64,000 bases of DNA. Origin: CAVQGZ01 sp963712175 (GTDB lineage Bacteria > Actinomycetota > Actinomycetes > Jiangellales > Jiangellaceae). The stretch lies in assembly GCA_963712175.1 (NCBI GenBank), contig CAVQGZ010000001.1, positions 186,001 to 250,000 on the forward strand. The letters are read 5' to 3'. Below are positions 45,527 to 54,431 of the stretch, one piece after another. The number at the start of each line of letters is the position of its first letter. The stretch's first letter is position 1. Position numbers and translations under genes: made by a program. The notes beneath the pieces are model-generated. The model was not told the origin of the DNA and did no database searches. It saw nothing but the letters and a program-made list of their open reading frames with translations.

Positions 45527-45554
45527 CCACCTCACGACCTCGTCGAGATCGTCG

Positions 45555-45601
45555 ACGACGAGAGCGGGGCCGGGCGTTACGCCCGGGCCCCGCTTCGTCG
45601 T
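45555..45601. terminator. Strong bidirectional terminator between whiB and groEL
   Basis: Arms at 45555-45576 and 45580-45601 pair over about 20 bases with small bulges around the loop TTA, one of the strongest hairpins in the window. It separates the convergent whiB and groEL genes. Confidence 0.85.
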
Positions 45602-45609
45602 ACCCGACG

Positions 45610-47229
<1,620 letters not shown>

Positions 47230-47253
47230 GGCTGAAGAACGTCCTCTCTACGT

Positions 47254-47299
47254 GCAACGGCGGCTCCAGACGGCGAAGACCGTCCGGAGCCGCCGTTGC
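47254..47299 (-). ncRNA. Intercistronic stem-loop in the groES-groEL message
   Basis: Arms at 47254-47273 and 47280-47299 are 20 bases with a single mismatch and a 6-base loop. On the minus strand the structure lies 20 bases after the groES stop and 24 bases before the groEL ATG. It may act as a partial terminator, a processing/stability element or a block on groEL translation. Confidence 0.8.
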
Positions 47300-47319
47300 T
47301 GACGAATGATGCGCGACAA

Positions 47320-47616
47320 CTAGCCCAGGATGGCCAGGACGTCGCGGGCGGACAGGATGAGGAACTCGTCGCCCTGGTACTTGACCTCGGTGCCGCCGTA
47401 CTTGGAGTAGAGGACCTTGTCGCCGACGCTGACGTCGAGCGGGACGCGGTTCTCGCCGTCCTCGTCCCAGCGGCCCGGGCCCACGGCCAGAACCTCACCC
47501 TCCTGGGGCTTCTCCTTGGCGGTGTCGGGAATCACCAGACCGGACGCCGTGGTCTGCTCGGCGTCGAGGGGCTTGACGAGGACGCGGTCCTCAAGTGGCT
47601 TGATCGACACGGACAC
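47320..47616 (-). CDS. groES: Co-chaperonin GroES
   Basis: This 98-aa Hsp10 caps GroEL. It contains IKPLEDRVLVKPLDAEQTT, the mobile-loop/roof region TASGLVIPDTAKEKPQEG, and GDKVLYSKYGGTEVKYQGDE. The frame is open to 47718, but GTG 47616 follows a GGGGAG site by 8 bases and gives the standard MSVSIKPLEDRV start. First gene of the heat-shock operon; a dual-CIRCE promoter lies about 130 bases upstream. Confidence 0.97.
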   Translation of the reverse strand: MSVSIKPLEDRVLVKPLDAEQTTASGLVIPDTAKEKPQEGEVLAVGPGRWDEDGENRVPLDVSVGDKVLYSKYGGTEVKYQGDEFLILSARDVLAILG

Positions 47617-47711
47617 GTGCTGACTCCCCTTTCGCGGGACGTCGATGTTTGAACGTTGGTGGCCGCCTGCTCCGGGCCGTCGTCGCGGGTTCCGGTCCGG
47701 TGGCGGTGCGG

Positions 47712-47738
47712 CTGGCACCCGGGTACTCCGAGTGCCAA
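47712..47738 (-). promoter_or_regulatory. CIRCE-like HrcA operator, proximal copy
   Basis: CTGGCACCC-N9-GAGTGCCAA is an imperfect CIRCE inverted repeat with the correct 9-base spacer. It overlaps the expected groES transcription start. Confidence 0.8.
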
Positions 47739-47743
47739 CTCAG

Positions 47744-47772
47744 ACACTAGAACAGCCTTAGCACTCGGTCAA
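47744..47772 (-). promoter_or_regulatory. groES-groEL promoter
   Basis: On the minus strand TTGACC (47772-47767) and TAGTGT (47749-47744) are 17 bases apart, a good vegetative promoter. One CIRCE overlaps the -35 and another lies just after the -10. Confidence 0.8.
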
Positions 47773-47784
47773 CCTGAGTGCCAA
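47758..47784 (-). promoter_or_regulatory. CIRCE HrcA operator, distal copy
   Basis: TTAGCACTC-N9-GAGTGCCAA differs from the CIRCE consensus at one base and overlaps the groES -35 element. It implies repression by HrcA, whose gene is not in the window. Confidence 0.92.
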
Positions 47785-47846
47785 CCGATCCTCCTGCGCG
47801 CCGCTGCCCGAAGCCGAGTCGGACCTCGTGCAAGCCCGAATGCTCC

Positions 47847-47852
47847 TAGGCT
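47847..47852 (+). promoter_or_regulatory. Candidate -10 box (TAGGCT) of pfkA
   Basis: TAGGCT lies 73 bases before the pfkA ATG, which has its own ribosome site, so this message would have a leader of about 65 bases. The -35 is weak. Confidence 0.35.
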
Positions 47853-47925
47853 GAGCTCGGGCGCCATCGTCGTCGAGGCAACCGACGCGGCGCCCTACCC
47901 AGCCGGGCACGAGGAAGGAGTCGAC

Positions 47926-48948
47926 ATGCGGATCGGGCTACTCACAGGTGGCGGTGACTGCCCGGGGCTCAACGCGGTGATCAGGGCCGTCGTCCGCCGC
48001 GCAGAGATGGAGTTCGGCGACACCATCGTCGGCTTCCGAAACGGCTGGAAGGGCATGGCGGAGGGCGACATCATCGACCTCTCGGTCGACTCGACCCGGG
48101 GGCTGGTCACTCGTGGCGGGACGATCCTCGGCACTGCGAGGTACCACCCCCACGCGCACCCCGATGGCACTGGGATGGTCTTCGAGAGCTTCAAGCGCAA
48201 CCGCCTCGACGCCGTGATCTGCATCGGCGGGGACGGCACGCTCGCCGCTGCCGGCGAGCTGTCCGCGGAGGGGCTCCCCATGGTGGGCGTCCCGAAGACG
48301 ATCGACAACGACGTGACCGGCACCGACTACTCCGTCGGCTTCGACACCGCCGTCTCGATCGCCGCCGACGCGCTCGACCGCGTGCAGACAACCGGGGAGA
48401 GCCACAACCGAGTCATGGTCGTGGAGGTCATGGGCCGCCACAACGGCTGGATAGCGCTCTCGGCCGGAATCGCGGCCGGGGCCGAGGCCATCCTGATCCC
48501 CGAGGTGCCGTTCGACATCGACGAGCTGTCCAAGCAGCTGGTGCACCGGCACCGACGTGCCCGCTCGTCGGTGGTGGTCGTTGCTGAGGGAGCCGCGCCT
48601 CTGTCGGGAACGGTCGACTGGACGCCGCCGATCGGCAAGTTCGGATCCATCGTGGCCGGCGCGGTCGGTGAGATGGTGCGCCACGAGATCGAGGAGCGCA
48701 CGGGCTTCGACTCGCGGCTGACCGTGCTGGGTCACGTCCAACGAGGCGGGACCCCGACGCCGACGGACCGGATCCTCGGCAGCCGGTTCGGGGTTGCCGC
48801 GGTCAACGCGGTGCGCGACGGTGAGTCGGGGGTCATGGTCGGCGTCCAGGGCGAGAGCATGGTTCGCGTCCCGATCGCCGAGATCGCGGGTGCCCGCAAG
48901 CAGGTCCCCGACGAGCTCGTGGAGGTCGCGCACTCGCTCACGGTCTGA
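47926..48948 (+). CDS. pfkA: 6-phosphofructokinase
   Basis: This 340-aa enzyme phosphorylates fructose-6-phosphate. The nucleotide loop is GGDGTLAAAGEL, where Gly after GGD favours ATP over pyrophosphate. The catalytic loop is PKTIDNDVTGTDYS, where Lys rather than Gly precedes TIDND. This Gly/Lys combination marks the mixed group III PFKs, in which ATP enzymes are known from Streptomyces. VMGRHNGWIAL and GHVQRGGTPTPTDR are also present. ATG 47926 has a GAGGAAGGAG site. The 3' end overlaps the convergent nucleoside-hydrolase gene by 11 bases. Confidence 0.95.
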   Translation: MRIGLLTGGGDCPGLNAVIRAVVRRAEMEFGDTIVGFRNGWKGMAEGDIIDLSVDSTRGLVTRGGTILGTARYHPHAHPDGTGMVFESFKRNRLDAVICIGGDGTLAAAGELSAEGLPMVGVPKTIDNDVTGTDYSVGFDTAVSIAADALDRVQTTGESHNRVMVVEVMGRHNGWIALSAGIAAGAEAILIPEVPFDIDELSKQLVHRHRRARSSVVVVAEGAAPLSGTVDWTPPIGKFGSIVAGAVGEMVRHEIEERTGFDSRLTVLGHVQRGGTPTPTDRILGSRFGVAAVNAVRDGESGVMVGVQGESMVRVPIAEIAGARKQVPDELVEVAHSLTV

Positions 48949-49615
48949 CCAGCTCTGCCAGCTGGCGGACCGGGTCCGTGCCACCTGCCAGGCGCAGCAC
49001 GGCCGCCGCGTCTCCCAGGCCTGCCCCGCGCTTGCGCTGGTGGTGGACGAGGTGATCGACCAGGCGCGTCACTGCCGACCCCTGGCCTGCGTCGAACACC
49101 CAGGACGACAGGTCAGCCGAGGTGTCAGCATCGCGGACGAGCCACCTGGCCCTGACGCCGTCGGCGGCCGCGGTGTCCATCGCATGGTTGGCCTGGCCCG
49201 GCCGGGCGTAGGTCGCCACGACCGTGCCCGGGTCGACGTCGAGCAGTGTGGTCATCGGTGCCAGGCAGACGAGCATGGCCGAGGACGCGTCGACGCTCGC
49301 CGGAGGTGGCCACGGCACCGGCGCCTGGGATGAGATCGGACCCACGAGACCGCCCAGGCCGTCGGGCCCGTGCACGCTGCGACGGCGGAACGGCCGGCCG
49401 TCGCAGCGATGGGCAGCGCCCACGCTCACCTCGACTGACGTGGCCCCGATGGAGTGGAGGACGTACCGGGTGTTCACGACGGCCTGAGCCAGGGTCACGT
49501 TGCCACCCGCGGCCGTCACCTCGGCGAGCTCGAGGTCGGGATGCAGCCACGCACCGACGATCGCCAGCGCGTCGTCCACACCGGTGTCGACAACGAGGTG
49601 CAACCGTCGAGCCAC
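48938..49615 (-). CDS. Short inosine/uridine-preferring nucleoside hydrolase-like protein
   Basis: This 225-aa protein resembles nucleoside N-ribohydrolases but is about 85 residues shorter than the usual 310. The N-terminal metal motif reads VVDTGVDDALAI instead of the usual Asp-X-Asp-X-Gly-X-Asp-Asp. GGNVTLAQAVVNTRYVL and VHGPDGLGGL are retained, and a C-terminal LGDAAAVLRLA replaces the usual His-Asp pair. It may be a reduced enzyme or a non-catalytic binder. It lies 10 bases downstream of tsaD on the same strand, so cotranscription is likely. Confidence 0.78.
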   Translation of the reverse strand: MARRLHLVVDTGVDDALAIVGAWLHPDLELAEVTAAGGNVTLAQAVVNTRYVLHSIGATSVEVSVGAAHRCDGRPFRRRSVHGPDGLGGLVGPISSQAPVPWPPPASVDASSAMLVCLAPMTTLLDVDPGTVVATYARPGQANHAMDTAAADGVRARWLVRDADTSADLSSWVFDAGQGSAVTRLVDHLVHHQRKRGAGLGDAAAVLRLAGGTDPVRQLAELVRP

Positions 49616-49625
49616 GAGCCCGGCT

Positions 49626-50696
49626 TCACATGGTGACGATGTCGACGGGCAGCGACGACCGGGCCCCCAGGTCGAGAGCTGACGGCTCGACGCCGTCGGA
49701 GACCAGCAAGGAGCCGAGAGCAGCCACCATCGCTCCGTTGTCGGTGCACAGCCCGGGCCTCGGGACCCGCAGCGTCACCCCCGCGTCGGCACAGCGACGC
49801 TCGGTGACCGCCCGGAGCCGGGAGTTGGCTGCCACGCCGCCGCCGAGCAGCAGTGTGTCGACCCCGGTCTCGGTGCAGGCCAGAACCGCCTTGCGCGAGA
49901 GCACGTCCGCAACGGCCTCCTGGAAGGCTGCAGCGACGTCGGCGCGGGGCACGGCCTCCCCCAGTGCCTCGCGCTGGGCGACCCAGCGAGCCACGGCGGT
50001 CTTGAGCCCGGAGAACGAGAAGTCGTACCGGTGGCGCGCCATGTCGCGCGGCGAGGTCAGCCCACGTGGGAAGGCGATCGCCTGCCGGTCACCGTCGCGT
50101 GCGAGGGCGTCGATCTCCGGACCCCCGGGGAACGCCAGCCCGAGCACCCGGGCGACCTTGTCGAACGCTTCACCGGCGGCGTCGTCGATGGTGGCGCCAA
50201 GCGGCGACACGTCGTGGGTCAGGTGGTCGACGCGGATGACCGAGGAGTGACCACCCGAGACCAGCAGAGCCACGGCCGGCTCCGGGAGCGGCCCGTGCTC
50301 GAGCGTGTCGACGGCGACGTGGGCTGCGAGGTGGTTCACCCCGTACAGCGGCTTGCCCAGGCCGAGCGAGAGGGCCTTGCCGGCTGCGACGCCGACCAGC
50401 AGCGCCCCGACCAGACCCGGGCCGCTCGTGACGGCGATCGCATCCACATCTGCCAGGTGCACGCCCGCCGTCTGACAGGCGCGCTCGACAGTCGGCGCCA
50501 TCGCCTCCAGGTGGGCGCGGCTGGCGACCTCCGGCACGACGCCGCCGAACCGAGCATGCTGGTCCACGCTCGAGGCGACCTCGTTGGCCAGCAGGGTCGA
50601 ACCCCGTACCAGCCCCACCCCGGTCTCGTCGCACGAGGTCTCGATCCCCAGCACGAGTGGCTCGGAGGTTCGCGCCACAGCCGGGTTCAGGGTCAT
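49626..50696 (-). CDS. tsaD: tRNA N6-threonylcarbamoyladenosine synthase subunit TsaD
   Basis: This 356-aa ASKHA-fold protein transfers threonylcarbamoyl to A37 of ANN-decoding tRNAs. It starts LVLGIETSCDETGVGLV, has the iron/metal motif NHLAAHVAVD, GGHSSVIRV, and GGGVAANSRLR near the C-terminus. The frame is open to 50708, but ATG 50696 overlaps the rimI stop (ATGA). It works with TsaB and TsaE encoded just upstream on the same strand. Confidence 0.95.
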   Translation of the reverse strand: MTLNPAVARTSEPLVLGIETSCDETGVGLVRGSTLLANEVASSVDQHARFGGVVPEVASRAHLEAMAPTVERACQTAGVHLADVDAIAVTSGPGLVGALLVGVAAGKALSLGLGKPLYGVNHLAAHVAVDTLEHGPLPEPAVALLVSGGHSSVIRVDHLTHDVSPLGATIDDAAGEAFDKVARVLGLAFPGGPEIDALARDGDRQAIAFPRGLTSPRDMARHRYDFSFSGLKTAVARWVAQREALGEAVPRADVAAAFQEAVADVLSRKAVLACTETGVDTLLLGGGVAANSRLRAVTERRCADAGVTLRVPRPGLCTDNGAMVAALGSLLVSDGVEPSALDLGARSSLPVDIVTM

Positions 50697-51148
50697 GAGG
50701 CCGCCCATTGTCCCCGCCGGCGCATCACGATGGCGGGCACACCGGCTCCGTAGTAGTCACGGCGCCGCGAGATGGGCTCGAACCCGACGCAGGAGTACAG
50801 GGCGATCGCCGGGGCGTTGTCCGCGCGCACCTCGAGAAGCACCTCGCGGACGCGCCGCTGCGCTGCGTGGGAGAGCAGACCGTCCAGGAGTGCGCGCCCC
50901 ACCCCATGGCGACGTCGACTCGGCGCCACGGCCACGGTCATGACGTCGCCGGTGTCACCGACTACCGACAGCCCCGCATAGCCCACGACGTCCGCTCCCA
51001 TCTCGGCGACGAGGTAGTGCCGGGAGTCGGGTACACCCGCGAGCTCGGACCACAGCTGCTCCACGCTCCACGACGCCTGGCCGCCGAACACGACGTGCTC
51101 CAGGTCGAGCACCACGTCCAGGTCCCACCAGCGCATGACGCGCAGCAC
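50693..51148 (-). CDS. rimI: Ribosomal protein S18-alanine N-acetyltransferase-like GNAT
   Basis: This 151-aa GNAT acetyltransferase has the acetyl-CoA loop PSRRRHGVGRALLDGLL and the C-terminal block EVRADNAPAIALYSCVGFEPI typical of RimI. The open frame extends to 51577 inside tsaB, but GTG 51148 follows a GAGAGG site and matches the family N-terminus (MRWWDLDVVLDLE after four residues). It is embedded in the tsaB-rimI-tsaD order conserved in actinobacteria. Confidence 0.92.
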   Translation of the reverse strand: MLRVMRWWDLDVVLDLEHVVFGGQASWSVEQLWSELAGVPDSRHYLVAEMGADVVGYAGLSVVGDTGDVMTVAVAPSRRRHGVGRALLDGLLSHAAQRRVREVLLEVRADNAPAIALYSCVGFEPISRRRDYYGAGVPAIVMRRRGQWAAS

Positions 51149-51162
51149 CGGCTGCTCGCCTC

Positions 51163-51828
51163 TCAGCGCCGGCGTCCTGGCTGGAGCACCGACTTGGCCC
51201 CGGTCGAGCGCGTGACGTCCGGCTGGCGCAGGTAGAGCGGCGCCACGGGCAGAGGCGTGATCCGACCGTCGAGCAGCCCACTGGACAGCCACCCCGCGTC
51301 CGGGGTCGACGGCTCCAGAGCCTGGGTGAACAGCTCGCCGTGCGCCAGCGCCCCCGAGCCGACCGCCGGCAACCGCCGCGCGGCCAACGCAGTCGGCACG
51401 TCGACAGCCGGACCCGACACTCGCCGCCCTTCGGCTGTGTAGCGGGCCCAGAAGACGTGCCCACGCCGAGCGTCCACGACGACGAGCAGCCCGTCGCCGA
51501 ACCGGGACGGGTGCTCGTGCAGGGCCTGCACCGCGAGGGCGTCCAGGCTGCAGGCTCCCTGGGCCGGAACCGCCCATGCCGTCGCGAGAGTCTGGGCCGT
51601 CACGAGCCCGACCCGCAGCCCCGTGTAGGCGCCTGGGCCGACACCGACGGCGATGCCCTGCAGGTCCGAGCCCCGAACGCCGACGTCGGCCAGCGCCGCT
51701 GCGATCAGCGGGGTCAGCACCTCGGCGTGCCGCCGCACAGCGTCGCCGGTGCGGTGCGCCAGCAGCTGACCGCCGTCATGAACGGCGACGGTGACCACGT
51801 CGGTCGAGGTGTCCCAGGCCAGCAGCAC
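51163..51828 (-). CDS. tsaB: tRNA threonylcarbamoyladenosine biosynthesis protein TsaB
   Basis: This 221-aa ASKHA-fold partner of TsaD begins LLAWDTSTDVVTVAV and contains AVGVGPGAYTGLRVGLVTAQTLA, the TsaB signature. It is needed for t6A synthesis as scaffold for TsaD/TsaE. The GTG start at 51828 stands exactly six bases after a TAGGCT box, predicting a leaderless message. This splits transcription from tsaE, which lies beyond the divergent tesB gene. Confidence 0.93.
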   Translation of the reverse strand: MLLAWDTSTDVVTVAVHDGGQLLAHRTGDAVRRHAEVLTPLIAAALADVGVRGSDLQGIAVGVGPGAYTGLRVGLVTAQTLATAWAVPAQGACSLDALAVQALHEHPSRFGDGLLVVVDARRGHVFWARYTAEGRRVSGPAVDVPTALAARRLPAVGSGALAHGELFTQALEPSTPDAGWLSSGLLDGRITPLPVAPLYLRQPDVTRSTGAKSVLQPGRRR

Positions 51829-51834
51829 CGGCCC

Positions 51835-51840
51835 AGCCTA
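51835..51840 (-). promoter_or_regulatory. -10 box TAGGCT of tsaB (leaderless)
   Basis: TAGGCT, six bases, then the GTG start of tsaB. The 59-bp gap to the divergent tesB start at 51888 holds both promoters. Confidence 0.55.
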
Positions 51841-51874
51841 GGACGTCGGGCCGTGGAGGCACTGTCGTCATGGC

Positions 51875-51880
51875 TAGCCT
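51875..51880 (+). promoter_or_regulatory. -10 box TAGCCT of tesB (leaderless)
   Basis: TAGCCT, seven bases, then ATG 51888; it supports the second Met as the true tesB start. Confidence 0.45.
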
Positions 51881-51887
51881 CCTGCCC

Positions 51888-52826
51888 ATGGCACTGGAAC
51901 CGTCGGCCGCCCTTCCCCACGGCCAGGAGGCTGTCGACGAGCTGCTGGGCGTCCTGGCGCTCGAGCCGATCGAGGAGAACATCTACCGCGGCCACCACCC
52001 CCGTGGCGGGCTGTCGCGCACGTTCGGAGGCCAGACGGCCGCTCAGGCGCTCGTCGCTGCCAGCCGCACCGTCTCTGCGGACCGGGCCATCCACTCGCTG
52101 CACTCCTACTTCCTGCGCCCCGGCGACCCGACGTTGCCCACGGTCTTCCAGGTGGACCGGATTCGTGACGGTGGCAGCTTCTCCACCCGCCGCGTCCACG
52201 GCATCCAGCACGGCAAGGCGATCTACTCGTTCGCAGCGTCGTTCCACGTCCCCGAGCCGGGGTTCGACCACCAGGACGCGATGCCCGACGTGCCGGCCCC
52301 CGAGACGCTGCCGACCTTCGACGAAGCCCTGGCCGGCTACGCCGACAGGCTGCCGGTGTCCTCGGCTCTGGCATCCACGATCGACATGAGAGCCGTCGAC
52401 CTGCACCCCTTCGCCCAGCGCGACGTTGGTCCGCGCGAGGAGGCCCGCCACCGCGTCTGGATGCGTGCTGCCGGGTCGCTGCCCGACGACCCCGTGCTGC
52501 ACGCGGCGATGCTCGCCTACCTGAGCGACGTCTCGCTGCTGCACCCGGTGCTGGCCAAGCACGGGGTGTCGTTCAGCCTCGACCCGATCATGGGAGCGAG
52601 CCTTGACCACGCGCTGTGGTTCCAGCGCCCGTTCCGTGCCGACGAGTGGCTGCTCTACGACGCCATGAGCCCGTCCGCGATCGGTGGGCGGGGGCTGGCG
52701 ATGGGGCGGCTGTTCTCCAGCGACGGCCGACTCGTGGCTGCCGTGGCCCAGGAGGGTCTGGTCAGACCGATTGACCCGGAGCGCTTCGCGGCGATGAGCG
52801 CTCGGCACAACCCGCTACGCGGCTGA
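51888..52826 (+). CDS. tesB: Acyl-CoA thioesterase II
   Basis: This 312-aa double-hotdog thioesterase hydrolyses acyl-CoAs. It has the family blocks YRGHHPRGGLSRTFGGQTAAQAL, HSLHSYFLRPGDP, and a C-terminal MGASLDHALWFQRPFRADEW containing the active-site Asp region of TesB. The frame starts at 51870, but ATG 51888 lies next to a TAGCCT -10 box. It is an island on the plus strand between tsaB and tsaE, overlapping the end of tsaE by 65 bases. Confidence 0.94.
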   Translation: MALEPSAALPHGQEAVDELLGVLALEPIEENIYRGHHPRGGLSRTFGGQTAAQALVAASRTVSADRAIHSLHSYFLRPGDPTLPTVFQVDRIRDGGSFSTRRVHGIQHGKAIYSFAASFHVPEPGFDHQDAMPDVPAPETLPTFDEALAGYADRLPVSSALASTIDMRAVDLHPFAQRDVGPREEARHRVWMRAAGSLPDDPVLHAAMLAYLSDVSLLHPVLAKHGVSFSLDPIMGASLDHALWFQRPFRADEWLLYDAMSPSAIGGRGLAMGRLFSSDGRLVAAVAQEGLVRPIDPERFAAMSARHNPLRG

Positions 52827-53280
52827 CCTCAGCCAGCCAACGGTCCCCGCTCGCCTGCCAGGAGACCTCGCGGGTGTCGTCCGGCTCGACCCGAAGGCTC
52901 AGTACCAGCGGGTCGGCGTGCAAGTGCTCGGCCACTCCGGCCGCCCACTCCACGACGGTGACGCTGCCCGACATGGCCGGTGCGAGGTCGAGATCGTCCA
53001 TCTCGTCCGGACCCCTCAGGCGGTAGGCGTCCACGTGGACCAGGCCAGGGACGCCGGTGGTCGCGGGGTGCTCCCGGGCGATCACGAACGTCGGGGAGGT
53101 CACCGGCTCGAGAACCCCGATACCTTCGGCGATGCCCTTGGTCAGAGTCGTCTTCCCGGCGCCGAGCTCGCCGTCCATCAGCACGACGTCACCTGCACGC
53201 AGCATCTTTCCAAGACAGACACCCAGGGCACGCATGTCGTCAGCAGAGGCAATCCGCCACGTCCCGGAGCCAGCGGTCAC
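52762..53280 (-). CDS. tsaE: tRNA threonylcarbamoyladenosine biosynthesis ATPase TsaE
   Basis: This 172-aa P-loop ATPase drives turnover of the TsaBD complex. The Walker A motif is GELGAGKTTLTKGIAEGIG, followed by VTSPTFVIAREH and HVDAYRL, with the Trp-containing VVEWA segment. The GTG start overlaps the stop of the alpha/beta hydrolase gene by 4 bases. Its last 65 bases overlap the convergent tesB gene, so the C-terminal ~20 residues, rich in Ser/Pro/Arg, are encoded opposite the tesB end and are probably unconserved. Confidence 0.93.
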   Translation of the reverse strand: MTAGSGTWRIASADDMRALGVCLGKMLRAGDVVLMDGELGAGKTTLTKGIAEGIGVLEPVTSPTFVIAREHPATTGVPGLVHVDAYRLRGPDEMDDLDLAPAMSGSVTVVEWAAGVAEHLHADPLVLSLRVEPDDTREVSWQASGDRWLAEVSRVAGCAERSSPRSAPGQSV

Positions 53281-54431
53281 GGTCGTCGCTGCTGGCGGGC
53301 CCGCCGCTCCCGCCTCGACAGCCTCGGCAGCGGAGTCGGCGCCGCTCCCGGGTCCTCGATCGCGGCCGGGGTCCGACGGGTGGCACGGGCCACGAGAGAT
53401 CGCACATGGGCGGTCACCAGCTCCGGGTGCTCCAGCATCACCATGTGGCCGGCGTCCGGGATCTCCACATAGTCCGCGCTCGGCAGCTCGGCGACCATGT
53501 CACGGCTGTGCTGCACGGGCGTGATCTGGTCGTTGACCGCACCGATCACCAGCGCCTCGACCGAGGCGAGAGACGCCAGCGCCGCACGCGTGTCGTGCGC
53601 GCCCAGGCTGGGTAGGAAGTCGGCCAAGACACCGACGGGCGTTGCCGCGAACATGGTGGACACGAACTCCACGAGCGATGGGGAGATGTCAGTGCGGGAG
53701 AACGACAAGCGCTTCGTCAGTACGTAGCCCAGGTCGCTGCTCGTGCGGCGCACGGACTCCACGAGGTCGGCCTGCTTCGCCGCCGTCGCCAGGGCGGCCG
53801 GGCCGTACCGGCGCGCGGCATGGTTCAGACGCCCCATGACGCCGACCGCCTCACCGGCGTCCAGCATCGCGCTGGTGGCGACAAGACCCACCCCCACGAT
53901 GCGCTCGCCGAAGAGCTCCGGTCGCCGTCCGGCCAGCGACATCACCGTCATCCCGCCCATGGAGTGTCCGACGAGAACCACCGGCCCGGGGGGGACAAGC
54001 GTGTCCAGGGTCTCGCCGAGGTCGAGACCCAGGCGCTCGATGGACGTCTCGTCGCGTGGGGCGCGCCCGGAGCGGCCGTGCGAGCGCTGGTCGTAGAAGA
54101 CCATGCGTCCCACATCACGCAGGTCTCGACGCTGGAAGTGCCAGCAGTCCTGGTTCAGGGCGAATCCGTGGACGAAGACGACGCTCAAGCCGGGCTCGTC
54201 GAGGTCCCCGTCCACCTCGGCGTGCAGCTGCACGCCATCGGTGACCTCGATCGCGTAGGGAGTACCCCGCAGACCACCCAGCGACTCGTTCGAGTACGGG
54301 TCGTGCACTCCGAGGGCACGACCCATCGCGTAGCGCTCGGTACCGAAGCCCACGGCCGCACCGGCAGCGGCGACCAGACCGCCGACACCGACGGCCGCGA
54401 CCGAGCGCCCGATGGCACCAGGGTCGACCAT
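53277..54431 (-). CDS. Alpha/beta hydrolase
   Basis: This 384-aa hydrolase has a hydrophobic N-terminal segment (AAVGVGGLVAAAGAAVGFG), suggesting membrane anchoring. The oxyanion region is VVFVHGFALNQDCW, the nucleophile elbow GHSMGGM, and the catalytic His lies in DAGHMVMLEHPE; the C-terminus is a basic Arg-rich tail. This is the hydrolase regularly found between alr and tsaE in actinobacteria, of unknown substrate. It overlaps alr by one base and tsaE by four. Confidence 0.88.
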   Translation of the reverse strand: MVDPGAIGRSVAAVGVGGLVAAAGAAVGFGTERYAMGRALGVHDPYSNESLGGLRGTPYAIEVTDGVQLHAEVDGDLDEPGLSVVFVHGFALNQDCWHFQRRDLRDVGRMVFYDQRSHGRSGRAPRDETSIERLGLDLGETLDTLVPPGPVVLVGHSMGGMTVMSLAGRRPELFGERIVGVGLVATSAMLDAGEAVGVMGRLNHAARRYGPAALATAAKQADLVESVRRTSSDLGYVLTKRLSFSRTDISPSLVEFVSTMFAATPVGVLADFLPSLGAHDTRAALASLASVEALVIGAVNDQITPVQHSRDMVAELPSADYVEIPDAGHMVMLEHPELVTAHVRSLVARATRRTPAAIEDPGAAPTPLPRLSRRERRARQQRRP

